This document shows positions 28,408-38,244 of a DNA stretch of 64,000 nt, in pieces; the stretch's first letter is position 1, and every line of letters begins with the position of its first letter. Both the position numbers and the translations under genes were made by a program. Under the pieces are notes generated by a model, which made no database searches, was not told where the DNA came from, and worked only from the letters and a program-made list of their open reading frames with translations. This DNA comes from Leptospira ellinghausenii (GTDB taxonomy: Bacteria; Spirochaetota; Leptospiria; Leptospirales; Leptospiraceae), in the NCBI RefSeq assembly GCF_003114815.1, contig NZ_BFAZ01000001.1:62001-126000 (forward strand), read 5' to 3'.

Positions 28408-29303
28408 TCTATTTATACATTAAACTCATGAGGATCCCTCAGTGGATCAAAAACATCATCCTGTTTGCCGGATTAATTTTTTCGAAACGAATTTTTGATG
28501 TACCTTCCTTTACAAAGGTGTGTTTGGCATTTTTGTTTTTTTCCCTTGTTGCGAGTTGCCAATATGTCTTTAACGATTTTTTAGACCAAAAGGAAGATGC
28601 AAAACACCCTGAAAAAAAACACCGTCCTCTTGCAAGTGGGGATTTGGATTCTGGAATTGCTCTTGCAATAACAGGGGTTATCTTGCCAATCGCTTTGATC
28701 GGTTCTTATAAACTTTCACCCGTATTCTTTTATTTAACCATTTTTTATCTATTATTCAATATGTTGTATAGTAAGGTCTTAAAACACATTGTGATTTTAG
28801 ATGTAATGAGTATCTCAATTGGATTTGTACTCCGGGCCATCGCTGGTGCTGTTGTCATTGGGGTAGAATTTTCTCATTGGTTATTACTTTGTACCTTTAT
28901 GCTCGCACTCTTTTGGGGATTTTCCAAACGGAGAGGTGAAATTAATATTCTGAAAACTGATGCTGGCAAACACAGAAAAATTTTGGAAGAATACTCAATC
29001 GAATTTTTAGATTTGATGATGGCTGTTGTGGCAACCTTAACTCTTGTGAGTTATGTGATGTATACGGTTAGTCCTGATACGGCTAAAAGTTTAGGAACTC
29101 CTTATATGGTGTATACAGTTCCCATTGTTGTGTATGCGATTTTTCGTTCCCTTTATATCATCTACATCAAAAATATGGGGCATAACCCCACAAGAGCCAT
29201 TCTCACCGATGTGAGTGTGCTCGTCTCTGGTGTCATATGGCTTGTCCTCATCTTATTTTTGATGTTTGGGAACATATCAAGCCATCTACCAGTCTACCAG
29301 TAG
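28404..29303 (+). CDS. UbiA-family prenyl-phosphate phosphoribosyltransferase-like protein
   Basis: 299 aa, about eight TM helices. The first motif, NDFLDQKEDAKHPEKKHRPL, matches decaprenyl-phosphate 5-phosphoribosyltransferase (DPPR synthase), where the His-Pro and Arg-Pro bind the sugar phosphate. A later FSKRRGEI segment also fits. DPPR synthase transfers phosphoribose to a polyprenyl phosphate for arabinan synthesis in mycobacteria; relatives in other bacteria lack arabinan, so product and use are unknown here. A phosphoribosyl lipid made for surface glycans is inference. Confidence 0.8.
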   Translation: MIYLYIKLMRIPQWIKNIILFAGLIFSKRIFDVPSFTKVCLAFLFFSLVASCQYVFNDFLDQKEDAKHPEKKHRPLASGDLDSGIALAITGVILPIALIGSYKLSPVFFYLTIFYLLFNMLYSKVLKHIVILDVMSISIGFVLRAIAGAVVIGVEFSHWLLLCTFMLALFWGFSKRRGEINILKTDAGKHRKILEEYSIEFLDLMMAVVATLTLVSYVMYTVSPDTAKSLGTPYMVYTVPIVVYAIFRSLYIIYIKNMGHNPTRAILTDVSVLVSGVIWLVLILFLMFGNISSHLPVYQ

Positions 29304-29305
29304 AG

Positions 29306-29815
29306 ATGAAAATTTGGAAGCAGTTGCCTTATGGCTGGAAAGTGGTGTTCGCCTTTGTTTTCTTTTTTTCGGCAACCTTAGGATTTGCTTATTTTAAGGC
29401 AAGGGACACAAATCCATCCATTCCGATTGAGGCTCTAGCAACAACCCCAACGGAAGCAAGTTCCTGGAAAGGCCACCCTAAGGTGGTGTATTTCTGGACA
29501 ACTTGGTGTACGGTATGCAAAGCCTACACACCAATCCTTGAAGCCAATTTAAAATTTTTACCAAAAGAAACCATGTTTTTGTCTGTTTTGGAATCGGAAG
29601 ATTCTGAAGAGACCAAAGAAATCCTCTCCCACCTTTCTTCTGAATCAACGTATCCGATTTATACCGCAGATTATCGAATGTTAAAGGAATGGAGGATTTC
29701 CGCTTATCCAACCACTCTCTTTGTCAATGCAAATGGTAAGGTTGTTTTTGCGGATTCAGGAATTTTGAGTCCCATTGGATTTTGGATCCGTTCTTTTCTG
29801 TTGCGCTTTTTTTAA
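29306..29815 (+). CDS. Membrane-anchored thioredoxin-like protein
   Basis: 169 aa from ATG 29306, two bases after the preceding stop. One N-terminal hydrophobic helix, then a thioredoxin fold with VVYFWTTWCTVCKAYTPIL (redox CTVC), and the cis-Pro loop SAYPTTLFVNANG. CTVC is a less common variant of CxxC. It probably reduces or oxidises periplasmic thiols. A longer frame opening at 29237 overlaps the upstream gene and is rejected. Last of the apparent three-gene operon. Confidence 0.84.
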   Translation: MKIWKQLPYGWKVVFAFVFFFSATLGFAYFKARDTNPSIPIEALATTPTEASSWKGHPKVVYFWTTWCTVCKAYTPILEANLKFLPKETMFLSVLESEDSEETKEILSHLSSESTYPIYTADYRMLKEWRISAYPTTLFVNANGKVVFADSGILSPIGFWIRSFLLRFF

Positions 29816-29832
29816 ACTGTCGATGATCTAAT

Positions 29833-30606
29833 ATGGACTCGAGCTTCAAACCCAAGCCACTTTTGAATAAGTCGGAACTCCGACAAATCAAACGTAGTAA
29901 GACGAGGGTTGAAGGGAAAAAAGTCATCACCGATGATGTCAAAAAACTCAAATCACTTAAAGTCACACCCGAACTTAGTTTCCAAGAGTCGATTGATTAC
30001 TACAAAGAACCCATCTGGATCGAATATTACATTCCAAAAGAATCCAGGTTTGCTTTTGAAACCAAATATCTATTTATCTTGTTAGTTGATCCTCAGACTA
30101 CTGACGAAGAATGTGATTTGGCAAGAAAAGAAGCCCAAGAGAAAAATGAGATCGTGGATGTTTTCGGGTATATGGAATCTCACCCCGATTCCATTCGTCT
30201 CATTGAAGATTCATACCATTCCACAATGTCAATGCATGAAACCATCCACCATATTTATCGCAATTATAAAGAAACTGGGGCTACAGAAGATTTAAAAACT
30301 GCATGTTACCTCACAGAGGCATTACTCAAATACGAACCAACCATTGCAGGTCTTACGTATTTTCGTGATTATAGCATTTATAATTTGAATTATTGGATAC
30401 GAACGTTAAATCGATTGAAAATTGACTTTGCGTTAGAAGATGCAACCGTATCTCTTCTCATCAAACGAAGGAATGAACTTTGGGAAATAGAAAATCGGGA
30501 AGAGGATGAAGACTTTGATTTGTTAGCTGCATTGTTTTTTGAACAAGCGTTTCCAAACAGAGGAGCGGGTGAGCTTTCAAGTGATGACATGTTATTATTT
30601 GAATGA
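29833..30606 (+). CDS. Unknown 257-aa helical protein
   Basis: No domain recognised. It starts with a basic region (KSELRQIKRSKTRVEGKK) and continues with mixed helices, including an acidic stretch (ENREEDEDFDLLAALF). No signal peptide or TM. ATG 29833 is 17 bases after the previous stop and lacks a strong SD. It converges on the receiver-like gene. Confidence 0.65.
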   Translation: MDSSFKPKPLLNKSELRQIKRSKTRVEGKKVITDDVKKLKSLKVTPELSFQESIDYYKEPIWIEYYIPKESRFAFETKYLFILLVDPQTTDEECDLARKEAQEKNEIVDVFGYMESHPDSIRLIEDSYHSTMSMHETIHHIYRNYKETGATEDLKTACYLTEALLKYEPTIAGLTYFRDYSIYNLNYWIRTLNRLKIDFALEDATVSLLIKRRNELWEIENREEDEDFDLLAALFFEQAFPNRGAGELSSDDMLLFE

Positions 30607-30634
30607 ATCACATGTTCATTTATTTTTAATCTCC

Positions 30635-31501
30635 TTAACTCACAAACCAGCGAAATAAATCGATATGGTCTTTTGTGGATTGGTATGTTTGGTTTGCAGA
30701 TAATATGGTTACGTCGGTTAGTTTCATGGATACGGGGATTCGTTTTTCCTGAAAGGTAAACGTTAATTTGGATACGGATTTTGCTGATTCTTTCCAATGT
30801 TTTTCTTCTACTTGTTCTTCTGTGAGTGGAAAACTATCCAAAAATACCTTCCAAAAGTCCTTCGCATCAATGAGCACTTCTGAGATTCCACTGATCCCCA
30901 TTTTTAAATCACGATATAGATTTTCTCGATTAAAATCTTTGATGCCGATTGACAAATATGGTTTTTCTCTTTTGATTTTTTCTAAATTTGGGACCAACAA
31001 CTTTGTATCAACTTTATCCCAATCCAATAGCAAAAAATGACATGGACCAACTAACAATCTTTTGAGTAAAAATTCTGGATTTGATTCCGCAAAAACAAAA
31101 TAACCTAAAGTTTTTAAAAACCTAGAAATGTGTTGGTCTAGGATTTGATTTTTTGTACAAACAATCCAGGTTAATTTTTTTTCAGGTTCTGGGTGGAGAG
31201 GTAGAGTATGAATTTTCTGAAAAGGTTTATCCCATAAAAAGGATACACCTGAGGATTTGTATTCCTCTTTCTCTTCTTTTGAAAATTGTCCGCATAAGAT
31301 TGGTTCTATGCTCCAATCCAAAAGTTCTTTTGCTAAATCTGGACTTGGTTTGGAAAAAACTCGAATACAATCAGGGAAATCTTTCCAATTTTTACTTGTA
31401 CATTCTTTCACTACGGACCCATTTGCTTGTAACCAAGCAATCATGAGTTCTTTTTCCCGCTCTGGGAGTTGTGTCAAAACGGCTCCGAATAGTGAGTCCA
31501 T
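30635..31501 (-). CDS. Unknown 288-aa protein with receiver-like middle domain
   Basis: Residues about 105-190 (IVCTKNQILDQHISRFLKTLGY, then HFLLLDWDKVD and YLSIGIKD) follow the beta-alpha pattern of response-regulator receivers, but the acidic cluster and phosphoacceptor loop are not clearly conserved. N- and C-terminal parts match nothing I know. A regulator role is weak inference. Confidence 0.6.
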   Translation of the reverse strand: MDSLFGAVLTQLPEREKELMIAWLQANGSVVKECTSKNWKDFPDCIRVFSKPSPDLAKELLDWSIEPILCGQFSKEEKEEYKSSGVSFLWDKPFQKIHTLPLHPEPEKKLTWIVCTKNQILDQHISRFLKTLGYFVFAESNPEFLLKRLLVGPCHFLLLDWDKVDTKLLVPNLEKIKREKPYLSIGIKDFNRENLYRDLKMGISGISEVLIDAKDFWKVFLDSFPLTEEQVEEKHWKESAKSVSKLTFTFQEKRIPVSMKLTDVTILSANQTYQSTKDHIDLFRWFVS

Positions 31502-31558
31502 ACGATTGTATTTTAGTTGACCCCCTAGGCTTGAAAGTCATTTTAAAAAGCATCTCCG

Positions 31559-32107
31559 ATGAAGCTCCTCAAGCGATACGCAAACCGTAGGCTCTATGAT
31601 CCAGAAACAAGTTCCACCATCACGTTAGAAGATGTGGCAAAGATGATCATTGGTGGGGAAGAAATCAAAGTCCAAGACAACCTTTCTGGGGAAGACATTA
31701 CACCAAAGATCCTCGGACAAACATTTTTAAAAGTGAGTCTTGGCCAAAGGAACGAAGATTTTTCAAATTTTATGTTAACTTCTCTCATCCGAGAGACAGG
31801 TCGTGATATTTCTGGCCTATTTGAACGTCTGGTTTTAGGTGGGATTGGTGCCAATTACCTTACCCGCGAACGGTTGGAAAGGATTGTCAATTCGATGGTG
31901 GAACTCGGGGAATTGAAGGAAGTAGATTTTAGTCTCTACAGAGAAGATTTACTCCGAAAGATGGCATCCCGCGCGAGTGAAAAAAAGGAACAAATCCAAA
32001 AGGATTTGGAAAAATTCAGCCAATCCATTTTGGAAGAGGACAAAGCCACTCTTGGCGACTTATCTGAAAAATTAAAAGAAGTCGCAGAAAAATTAAAAGA
32101 AAATTAG
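31559..32107 (+). CDS. PhaR-like (PHB/PHA accumulation regulator) DNA-binding protein
   Basis: 182 aa. Residues 1-60 read [20 protein letters not shown] followed by LEDVAKMI, the PhaR DNA-binding N-terminal domain. The C-terminal half is long charged helix, probably a coiled coil ([17 protein letters not shown]). In polymer-making bacteria PhaR represses phasin genes. No PHA synthase gene is present here, so the target is open. Confidence 0.82.
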   Translation: MKLLKRYANRRLYDPETSSTITLEDVAKMIIGGEEIKVQDNLSGEDITPKILGQTFLKVSLGQRNEDFSNFMLTSLIRETGRDISGLFERLVLGGIGANYLTRERLERIVNSMVELGELKEVDFSLYREDLLRKMASRASEKKEQIQKDLEKFSQSILEEDKATLGDLSEKLKEVAEKLKEN

Positions 32108-32148
32108 CCAAAATGAGTTAGAATGTCCTGCAATTTTAGGGGGAAGGA

Positions 32149-33033
32149 ATGAAATTCCAACATGTTCTACTACTCGTCTTTTTATGGAACGTAAGTTTAT
32201 TTTCAGAACAAGATGAGGCCTTTTTTGAAACCCAAAGGAAACGACTTTCCTCTTCTGATATCTTCGAAATTCGTGATGCCATAGACCGTCTAACGTTTAT
32301 TAAATCAAATAGAGGGTATCGGGACATACTTTCTGCCTTAGAGGGGACACCCAATTTCCCAACAAGTGAGAACAATGCCCCCGCTGTGAAATTTTATGCG
32401 GCAAAAGCTCTCGCTAAAAAAGGGGACAAAATTGCCATACCTGTTCTCATCAAAACCTTTCAAAAAGAGTCGGCTTCCATCATCGAATACAACCCGCCAA
32501 AAGTAAGAAAAATCAGTGACGGAGTTGCTGATCGTCATTCTACCTCGAGTCCTTACTTTTACGGAGATGGTGAAATTTCCATTGTTTTGGCTTGTGGTGA
32601 GATGTTACGGGCATTAGGTTCTCTCCCAACAACGGAATCCTCCGAACAAACCATCAAACAAGCGTTGTCTCATCCTAATTTTTATATCCGAAGTTCTGCT
32701 GCTGATGCAATGTATGAATCCGATCGTAAGGTGTGGATCTCTTCTCTTGCGGATGGACTGGGTAAAGAACAGGTCCCCTATGCAAAAATCTCCATTTTAT
32801 CGGCCATAGTAGGTTTAGAACGTTTGCCTAACCAAAATTTTAAAGCGGTGACAGAGATGCTTTCCCATGATGATCCAGAAGTAAGGAAAAAAGCTTCACA
32901 GGCATTACGCCGTTTAGACCTTCGGATTGCAGCACCTTACCTAGAAAAGGCGATTCTTGTTGAAAATCACCCAAATGTTTTATCACAAATGAAAGAAGAT
33001 CATTCCTATCTTATTTCATTTCGGTACCCCTAG
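32149..33033 (+). CDS. Exported HEAT-repeat protein
   Basis: 294 aa with a signal peptide (FQHVLLLVFLWNVSLFSEQ). Helical HEAT-like repeats are visible: AVKFYAAKALAKKGDKIAIPVLI, FYIRSSAADAMYES and PEVRKKASQALRRLDLRIAAPYLEKAI. These are protein-binding solenoids. Location periplasmic; function unknown. It is followed by cysK after 66 bases. Confidence 0.8.
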   Translation: MKFQHVLLLVFLWNVSLFSEQDEAFFETQRKRLSSSDIFEIRDAIDRLTFIKSNRGYRDILSALEGTPNFPTSENNAPAVKFYAAKALAKKGDKIAIPVLIKTFQKESASIIEYNPPKVRKISDGVADRHSTSSPYFYGDGEISIVLACGEMLRALGSLPTTESSEQTIKQALSHPNFYIRSSAADAMYESDRKVWISSLADGLGKEQVPYAKISILSAIVGLERLPNQNFKAVTEMLSHDDPEVRKKASQALRRLDLRIAAPYLEKAILVENHPNVLSQMKEDHSYLISFRYP

Positions 33034-33099
33034 ACTTATTCCATTTCATTGTGGACAAATCTAGATTTTCTTTAAAAATGTGACTTAAACGGAGAAATT

Positions 33100-34014
33100 A
33101 TGAAATTTAATAGTATTCTAGATGCCATTGGCAACACACCACATATCCGATTGTCTCGTTTGTTTGGAACTGATCACGAAGTGTATATGAAACTAGAAAG
33201 ACAGAACCCAGGTGGATCGATTAAAGATCGAATCGCGCTTGCGATGATTGAAGATGCCGAAAAATCAGGAAAATTGAAAAAAGATTCCATCATTGTGGAG
33301 CCTACATCTGGAAATACTGGGATTGGTCTTGCTATGGTTGCAGCTGTGAAAGGTTATGCGATCACTCTTGTGATGCCAGAACATATGTCAGTGGAAAGAC
33401 GTAGGATTATGGCAGCTTACGGTGCCAAGTTTGAGCTCACTCCAAGGGAAAAAGGTATGCCAGGTGCGATTGCAAAAGCACAAGAAATGGTGGCAGCCAA
33501 TCCAAACGCTTGGATGCCACAACAGTTTGAAAACGAAGCCAATATCCAAGTCCATAGAGAAAAAACTGCAGAAGAAATTGCAAAAGATTTTCCAGATGGA
33601 TTGGACTATATCATCACTGGTGTAGGAACGGGTGGGCATATTTCTGGTTGTGCAGAAAACTTAAAAAAACGATTTCCTAAACTAAAAGTATTTGCTGTAG
33701 AACCTGAAGGTTCTCCTGTTCTCAGTGGTGGTAAACCAGGTCCACACCCTCTCCAAGGGATTGGTGCTGGTTTCATTCCTAAAAACTGCAAAACAGAATT
33801 ACTAGATGGGATCATCACTGTTGGAAAAGAAGAGTCCTTTACAATGGCTGTTCTTGCTGCCAAAAAAGAAGGGATTTTTATCGGAACATCTTCTGGTGCA
33901 AGCCTTGCGGCAGTCTCCAAAAAACTAAAAGAAATTCCTGCAGGTTCCAAAGTGCTTACATTCTGTTATGATACAGGAGAAAGATACTTATCTGTGGAAG
34001 GACTTTTCGTTTAA
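33100..34014 (+). CDS. cysK: Cysteine synthase A (O-acetylserine sulfhydrylase)
   Basis: 304 aa, PLP enzyme making cysteine from O-acetylserine and sulfide, the last step of sulfate assimilation encoded later in the window. The PLP Lys is in [13 protein letters not shown]; the phosphate loop is [14 protein letters not shown] and the later GTGGHISG. The SD GGAGAAATT precedes ATG 33100. It lies far (20 kb) from the sulfur cluster and upstream of topA. Confidence 0.96.
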   Translation: MKFNSILDAIGNTPHIRLSRLFGTDHEVYMKLERQNPGGSIKDRIALAMIEDAEKSGKLKKDSIIVEPTSGNTGIGLAMVAAVKGYAITLVMPEHMSVERRRIMAAYGAKFELTPREKGMPGAIAKAQEMVAANPNAWMPQQFENEANIQVHREKTAEEIAKDFPDGLDYIITGVGTGGHISGCAENLKKRFPKLKVFAVEPEGSPVLSGGKPGPHPLQGIGAGFIPKNCKTELLDGIITVGKEESFTMAVLAAKKEGIFIGTSSGASLAAVSKKLKEIPAGSKVLTFCYDTGERYLSVEGLFV

Positions 34015-34037
34015 TACTTGTTTGATGGGATTTTAAA

Positions 34038-35984
34038 ATCACCAATTTAATTGTTGTTGAATCCCCTACAAAGGCAACAACCCTCAATTCTTACCTAGGG
34101 AAAGATTGGTTGGTTGTTGCGACAAAGGGGCATATCAAAGACCTTCCTCCCAAATCCTATGGAGTGGACATCTCCAATTCTTTTGAACCTGAATATGAAT
34201 GGCTCAAAGGGAAAAAAAACCTCTTTGCCTCCATCGTTACAAAAGCCAAAAAGTGTTCCAAAATTTATATAGCTAGTGATCCGGACAGAGAAGGTGAGAT
34301 TATCGCCAAACATTGTTTTGATGAATTGGCAAAATTAAAAAAACCAATCTACCGCTTACGTTTAAAAGAAATCACAAAAGTTGAATTAAATATCCAATTA
34401 GAGAAACAAACCGGACTAGACCAAGGGGAAATTGAATCACAAATTGCAAGAAGGGTAGTCGATAGAATTTTTGGTTTTGAAGTATCCCCTGATTTATGGA
34501 AACAATTAAAAATACCAACCTTATCTGCTGGAAGAGTTCAATCTACCGTTTTACATTGGATATGTGAGAGAGAAAAGGAAATTCAAAACTTCTCAAAAGA
34601 AACTTACCTTTTACTCAAACTTCAAGGAACTCTGAATAAACAAATTTCCGAACTCAAATACCATACAAAAGAAAAATTGAATCAAGCAGAAGTTAATTCG
34701 ATCGTAAAGGAACTCGGGATGATTCCTGAACCTTCTAAGTTGAAGGAACTTGTTTTATCAAATATCAAAATAAAACAATTGAATCGAAAACCTCCAAAGG
34801 CATTTTCCACCGCGAGTTTACTTGAAGTTAGTTTTCGTGCTTTAAAATTTGATTCAAAAAAAACGATGAGAATTGCACAAAGTTTATTTGAAGGTAAAAA
34901 ATTACACTCGGGAGAAACGGTTGGTCTTATTACCTACATGAGATCTGATAGTACTCGAGTTTCGGATTCAAAACGTCAATTAGGTGAAAATTATTTAAAA
35001 CAACATTATCCAACACTTTTGTTGGAAGGCGCTGGTAAACAGTCCAAACAAAAAAAGTTTTCACAAGATGCTCATGAAGCAGTGATTCCCATTAATCCCA
35101 ATCTAACACCTTATCAAATTCGAAATTATTTAACAGCTGATGAATGGAAACTTTACCAATTGATTTGGGAACGATTCTTGGTCTCTTTAATGAAACCAGA
35201 ATCAGGAGAAGAAATTGTGTATGAATTCCCAATTGGAAAACATCTTTTCACCCATTCGTTTGAAAGAATTTTTGATGGTGGGTTCAAAAACTTCCCGGAA
35301 CCAATGATGGATAAAAAGAAGAATACATTGGATGCAAAAGTGGGGGATATTTTTTTCTACGAATCTTATTCTACATTGGAAAAGGAAACAGAACCTCCCG
35401 AACGATATACCCAAGGTAAGTTAATTCAAAAAATGGAAGATACAGGAGTGGGTCGCCCTTCCACTTACGCAAACATTCTTGAAACATTAAAACTGAGAAA
35501 GTATATTGTTGAGTATCAAAAAAACATAGGTCCTTCTGCTTTGGGAATGAAAGTGGATGCTTATTTGGATTTAAACTTTCATGATCTGATTGGTGAGTCA
35601 TTTACAAAGGACTTAGAACAACAATTGGACCAAATCACAGAGAACAAAAATTCAAGAGTGGAATTAATTTCAGCATTCTATGAGAAGCTGAAACAGATTT
35701 TAAAATCACCAAGGAAAAAAACAGAATCTTATGGACCTGAGATTGTAACTAGTAAGAAGAATGAAAAAATTGTAACTGAAAATTCGAGAATCAATTCAAA
35801 TGTTAACCCGAAAAAAAATAAGAACCAACATCTACCGAAGGAAAGGAGTCTAATCCTTACAGAGAAAAAAGTTTGCCCAAAGTGTTCGGATGGAACCATC
35901 AGAACCAAATTGGGGAAAAATGGGAAAACCATTTATTTTTGTTCTCGATACCCGCACTGTGACTACATCACCTATGACAACTAA
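34038..35984 (+). CDS. topA: DNA topoisomerase I, without a standard start codon
   Basis: The reading frame that contains NLIVVESPTKATTLNSYLG (TOPRIM start), IASDPDREGEIIAKH (metal-binding), LITYMRSDSTRVSD (active Tyr) and one C-terminal Zn-ribbon (CPKCSDGTIRTKLG, then CSRYPHCDYI) has no ATG, GTG or TTG before its conserved N-terminus. Upstream codons are TGA (34023-34025) and then TGG-GAT-TTT-AAA-ATC-ACC. An ATG at 34025 is one base out of frame and stops at codon 4. ATC 34038 is used as a provisional start (648 aa). Possibilities: a base error in the TTTT run, a non-standard start (ATC/ATT) or a truncated protein. Confidence 0.86.
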   Translation: MTNLIVVESPTKATTLNSYLGKDWLVVATKGHIKDLPPKSYGVDISNSFEPEYEWLKGKKNLFASIVTKAKKCSKIYIASDPDREGEIIAKHCFDELAKLKKPIYRLRLKEITKVELNIQLEKQTGLDQGEIESQIARRVVDRIFGFEVSPDLWKQLKIPTLSAGRVQSTVLHWICEREKEIQNFSKETYLLLKLQGTLNKQISELKYHTKEKLNQAEVNSIVKELGMIPEPSKLKELVLSNIKIKQLNRKPPKAFSTASLLEVSFRALKFDSKKTMRIAQSLFEGKKLHSGETVGLITYMRSDSTRVSDSKRQLGENYLKQHYPTLLLEGAGKQSKQKKFSQDAHEAVIPINPNLTPYQIRNYLTADEWKLYQLIWERFLVSLMKPESGEEIVYEFPIGKHLFTHSFERIFDGGFKNFPEPMMDKKKNTLDAKVGDIFFYESYSTLEKETEPPERYTQGKLIQKMEDTGVGRPSTYANILETLKLRKYIVEYQKNIGPSALGMKVDAYLDLNFHDLIGESFTKDLEQQLDQITENKNSRVELISAFYEKLKQILKSPRKKTESYGPEIVTSKKNEKIVTENSRINSNVNPKKNKNQHLPKERSLILTEKKVCPKCSDGTIRTKLGKNGKTIYFCSRYPHCDYITYDN

Positions 35985-37062
35985 CTATGATAAAACTTTA
36001 ATTCTAGTGAATTTGGGAGGGCCACGGACGTCCTCAGAAATTGAAGTATTTTTAAGAGATTTATTTTCAGATCCATTTGTGTTTGATTTGCCATTGCCAG
36101 AATTTTTCCGAATTCGTTTGGCAAGGTTCATCGCAAAAAAACGGGCTCCTAAAGTGCAAAAAACTTATGAATCCATGGGTTTTGGTGGTGGTTCTCCCCT
36201 TGTGGACGAAACAGAAAAACAAGCAAAGGTTTTGGAATTAATTCTTAACCAACAAACGAAAGTAAAATGGAAGGTAAAAGTTTCCATGACTTGCGGATAT
36301 CCTAATATTAGAGAGGATGAGTTTACCAAACCCGATGCAAATACTTTGTATTTACCGCTTTATCCTCAATTCTCCAGATCTACCGTATTATCAACACTGG
36401 CAATTTTAGAGTCAAGGTTTGGTGAATGTCCGGTTGGGAGTGGTGGTTATATCCCACATTTTGGTTTGGAGCCAAAGTATCACCAAATCATTGCTAGGTT
36501 TATTTGTGAGTTTTTTACAAACCAGTTAGAATCGGATGAATTTTTGCATTATCCTAAAGAAACTCCGAATTGTGATTGGAAAGACCTAGATCTTATTTTT
36601 TCGGCACACGGTGTTCCGATGCGACTCATTCACAAGGGTGATCGTTATATGGAAGAAGTAGAGATTTCCGTCAAAAAAATTTCTGAGGAATTGCGAAAGT
36701 TTGGTTTCAGAGGCAATGTACATGTTTCTTACCAAAGTAAAGTAGGTCCCGCCAAATGGACTGAACCAAACACAATTCAAATGATTACAAAACTTTCCAA
36801 AGAAGGTAAACACATAGCAGTGTATCCAATTAGTTTTGTAAGTGATCACCTGGAAACATTGGAAGAAATTGGTGAACAGTTTAAAGAACTCACATTGGAA
36901 AATGGTGGAAAATCATTTGTTAGAATTCCCGCATTTGGTACTTACAAACCATTTATGGAATATTTAGCAGAACGAGTGTTACTTGCTGATACATCGGTTA
37001 AGGATTGTATTTGTAAAAAAAATGGAGGAGAATCGTTAAAACATTGTCGATTCAAAAATTGA
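35974..37062 (+). CDS. hemH: Ferrochelatase
   Basis: 362 aa from ATG 35974, overlapping the topA end by 11 bases. It inserts Fe2+ into protoporphyrin, the last heme step. Seen: ILVNLGGPRTSSEIEVFL, MTCGYPNI, LIFSAHGVPMRL (catalytic His) and YPISFVSDHLETLEE. The frame is open further upstream (from 35890) inside topA but that start is not used. It converges on hemY with a 27-base overlap, the only hem gene on the plus strand here. Confidence 0.95.
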   Translation: MTTNYDKTLILVNLGGPRTSSEIEVFLRDLFSDPFVFDLPLPEFFRIRLARFIAKKRAPKVQKTYESMGFGGGSPLVDETEKQAKVLELILNQQTKVKWKVKVSMTCGYPNIREDEFTKPDANTLYLPLYPQFSRSTVLSTLAILESRFGECPVGSGGYIPHFGLEPKYHQIIARFICEFFTNQLESDEFLHYPKETPNCDWKDLDLIFSAHGVPMRLIHKGDRYMEEVEISVKKISEELRKFGFRGNVHVSYQSKVGPAKWTEPNTIQMITKLSKEGKHIAVYPISFVSDHLETLEEIGEQFKELTLENGGKSFVRIPAFGTYKPFMEYLAERVLLADTSVKDCICKKNGGESLKHCRFKN

Positions 37063-38244
37063 TCTGAGACCAATTCCTTTTCTATAATTTCCATAAAATC
37101 TGATGTTTTTTCCTTGGGAAGACCAGTTTGTTTCTAACTGGTCTAACACTTGGTTGAACTTATATAAATTTGCGTCATACGCAGGGAAAACACCTTCCCA
37201 AGTTGTTCGGTAAACAACTGTTGGAGGGTCCATTTTCTTTGAGACCAAACATCTATCTGTTTCTAAAATAGATTCAATCGAATTGTCACTTTTATTTGTG
37301 TTTAAATCTGGATAAATCCAAGTTTCCGAATGTAATTGATTTTGGACTCGGCCAACAAAAATATCAGAATTACACAAAACTCCCAAAGCATGAACACCTT
37401 CATTTTTGCCAAAAAGTATTCCAAAACATGATTTTTTGGTAAGTTTTGTTTCACCAAACCTTGTTACGCTGGAAATGGTTAACAAATTTGGTTTGGTTTC
37501 TAATTTGATTTCTGAATCTAGAATCGGTAATAGTTTTTTTAGTGAGATACAAATTCGGACTGATCCATTTAAACTTTGAATTTCTTTAAAGTTTGAAAAT
37601 GAAAATCCAGTTTTGATAGTGATTTTAGGTGATAAGTAAGAAACCAAATGAGTGACAAGGTCTCCCATTCCATTGGGAAAGGAAACTGTTCCGTATGTTT
37701 TCTTTTTGTTCTTTTTGATCTCTTTAAAAATGGTACTGTTTCCTCTGCCATCCCATTTTGAAAAAATAGTTTCCGGTTGTAATTCAGACAAACGTGTACC
37801 GTAAATTCCACCTAAAGCCGGTTCTATGATGTTTTTTGTTACAGAGGATCCAAACATTTGATTTCCCCAATGTTCAAAATTTAGATTGGGATCAAATTTA
37901 AGTTTTTTGAGAAAAATCGAATATAGTAATTTTGTGCCTGCTAAGATTGAGATTGGAAACTGAGATAATTTTTGATTGATCCAAAAATACCTTCGTTTTG
38001 ATGCTTTTTTCGGGAAAACAGGTGAGAGACCAATGTCATCTAACATGGATTTGATATCATCTGTCAAAAGGATTCCATTTGCGGCAAGTTCTACCAAACC
38101 TTCTGGTTTGTTCAGTGTTCCGATCACTCCACCTAAAGTATCCTTTTCTTCGTATAGTGTGACAGAATTTCCTTTTTTTACTTGGTGGTATGCCATAAAG
38201 AGACCAGTAATCCCACCACCTAAAATATGAACGTTTTCTTTCAT
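37036..38244 (-). CDS. hemY: Protoporphyrinogen oxidase, HemY type
   Basis: 402 aa FAD enzyme oxidising protoporphyrinogen IX. The dinucleotide site is VHILGGGITGLFMAYH, followed by LYEEKDTLGGVIGT, and PALGGIYGTRLSEL is typical of HemY. It is somewhat short (many are 440-480). It is the last gene of the operon; its start overlaps hemN by four bases. It needs oxygen, whereas HemN upstream does not, so the operon mixes both kinds. Confidence 0.9.
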   Translation of the reverse strand: MKENVHILGGGITGLFMAYHQVKKGNSVTLYEEKDTLGGVIGTLNKPEGLVELAANGILLTDDIKSMLDDIGLSPVFPKKASKRRYFWINQKLSQFPISILAGTKLLYSIFLKKLKFDPNLNFEHWGNQMFGSSVTKNIIEPALGGIYGTRLSELQPETIFSKWDGRGNSTIFKEIKKNKKKTYGTVSFPNGMGDLVTHLVSYLSPKITIKTGFSFSNFKEIQSLNGSVRICISLKKLLPILDSEIKLETKPNLLTISSVTRFGETKLTKKSCFGILFGKNEGVHALGVLCNSDIFVGRVQNQLHSETWIYPDLNTNKSDNSIESILETDRCLVSKKMDPPTVVYRTTWEGVFPAYDANLYKFNQVLDQLETNWSSQGKNIRFYGNYRKGIGLRSIFESTMF

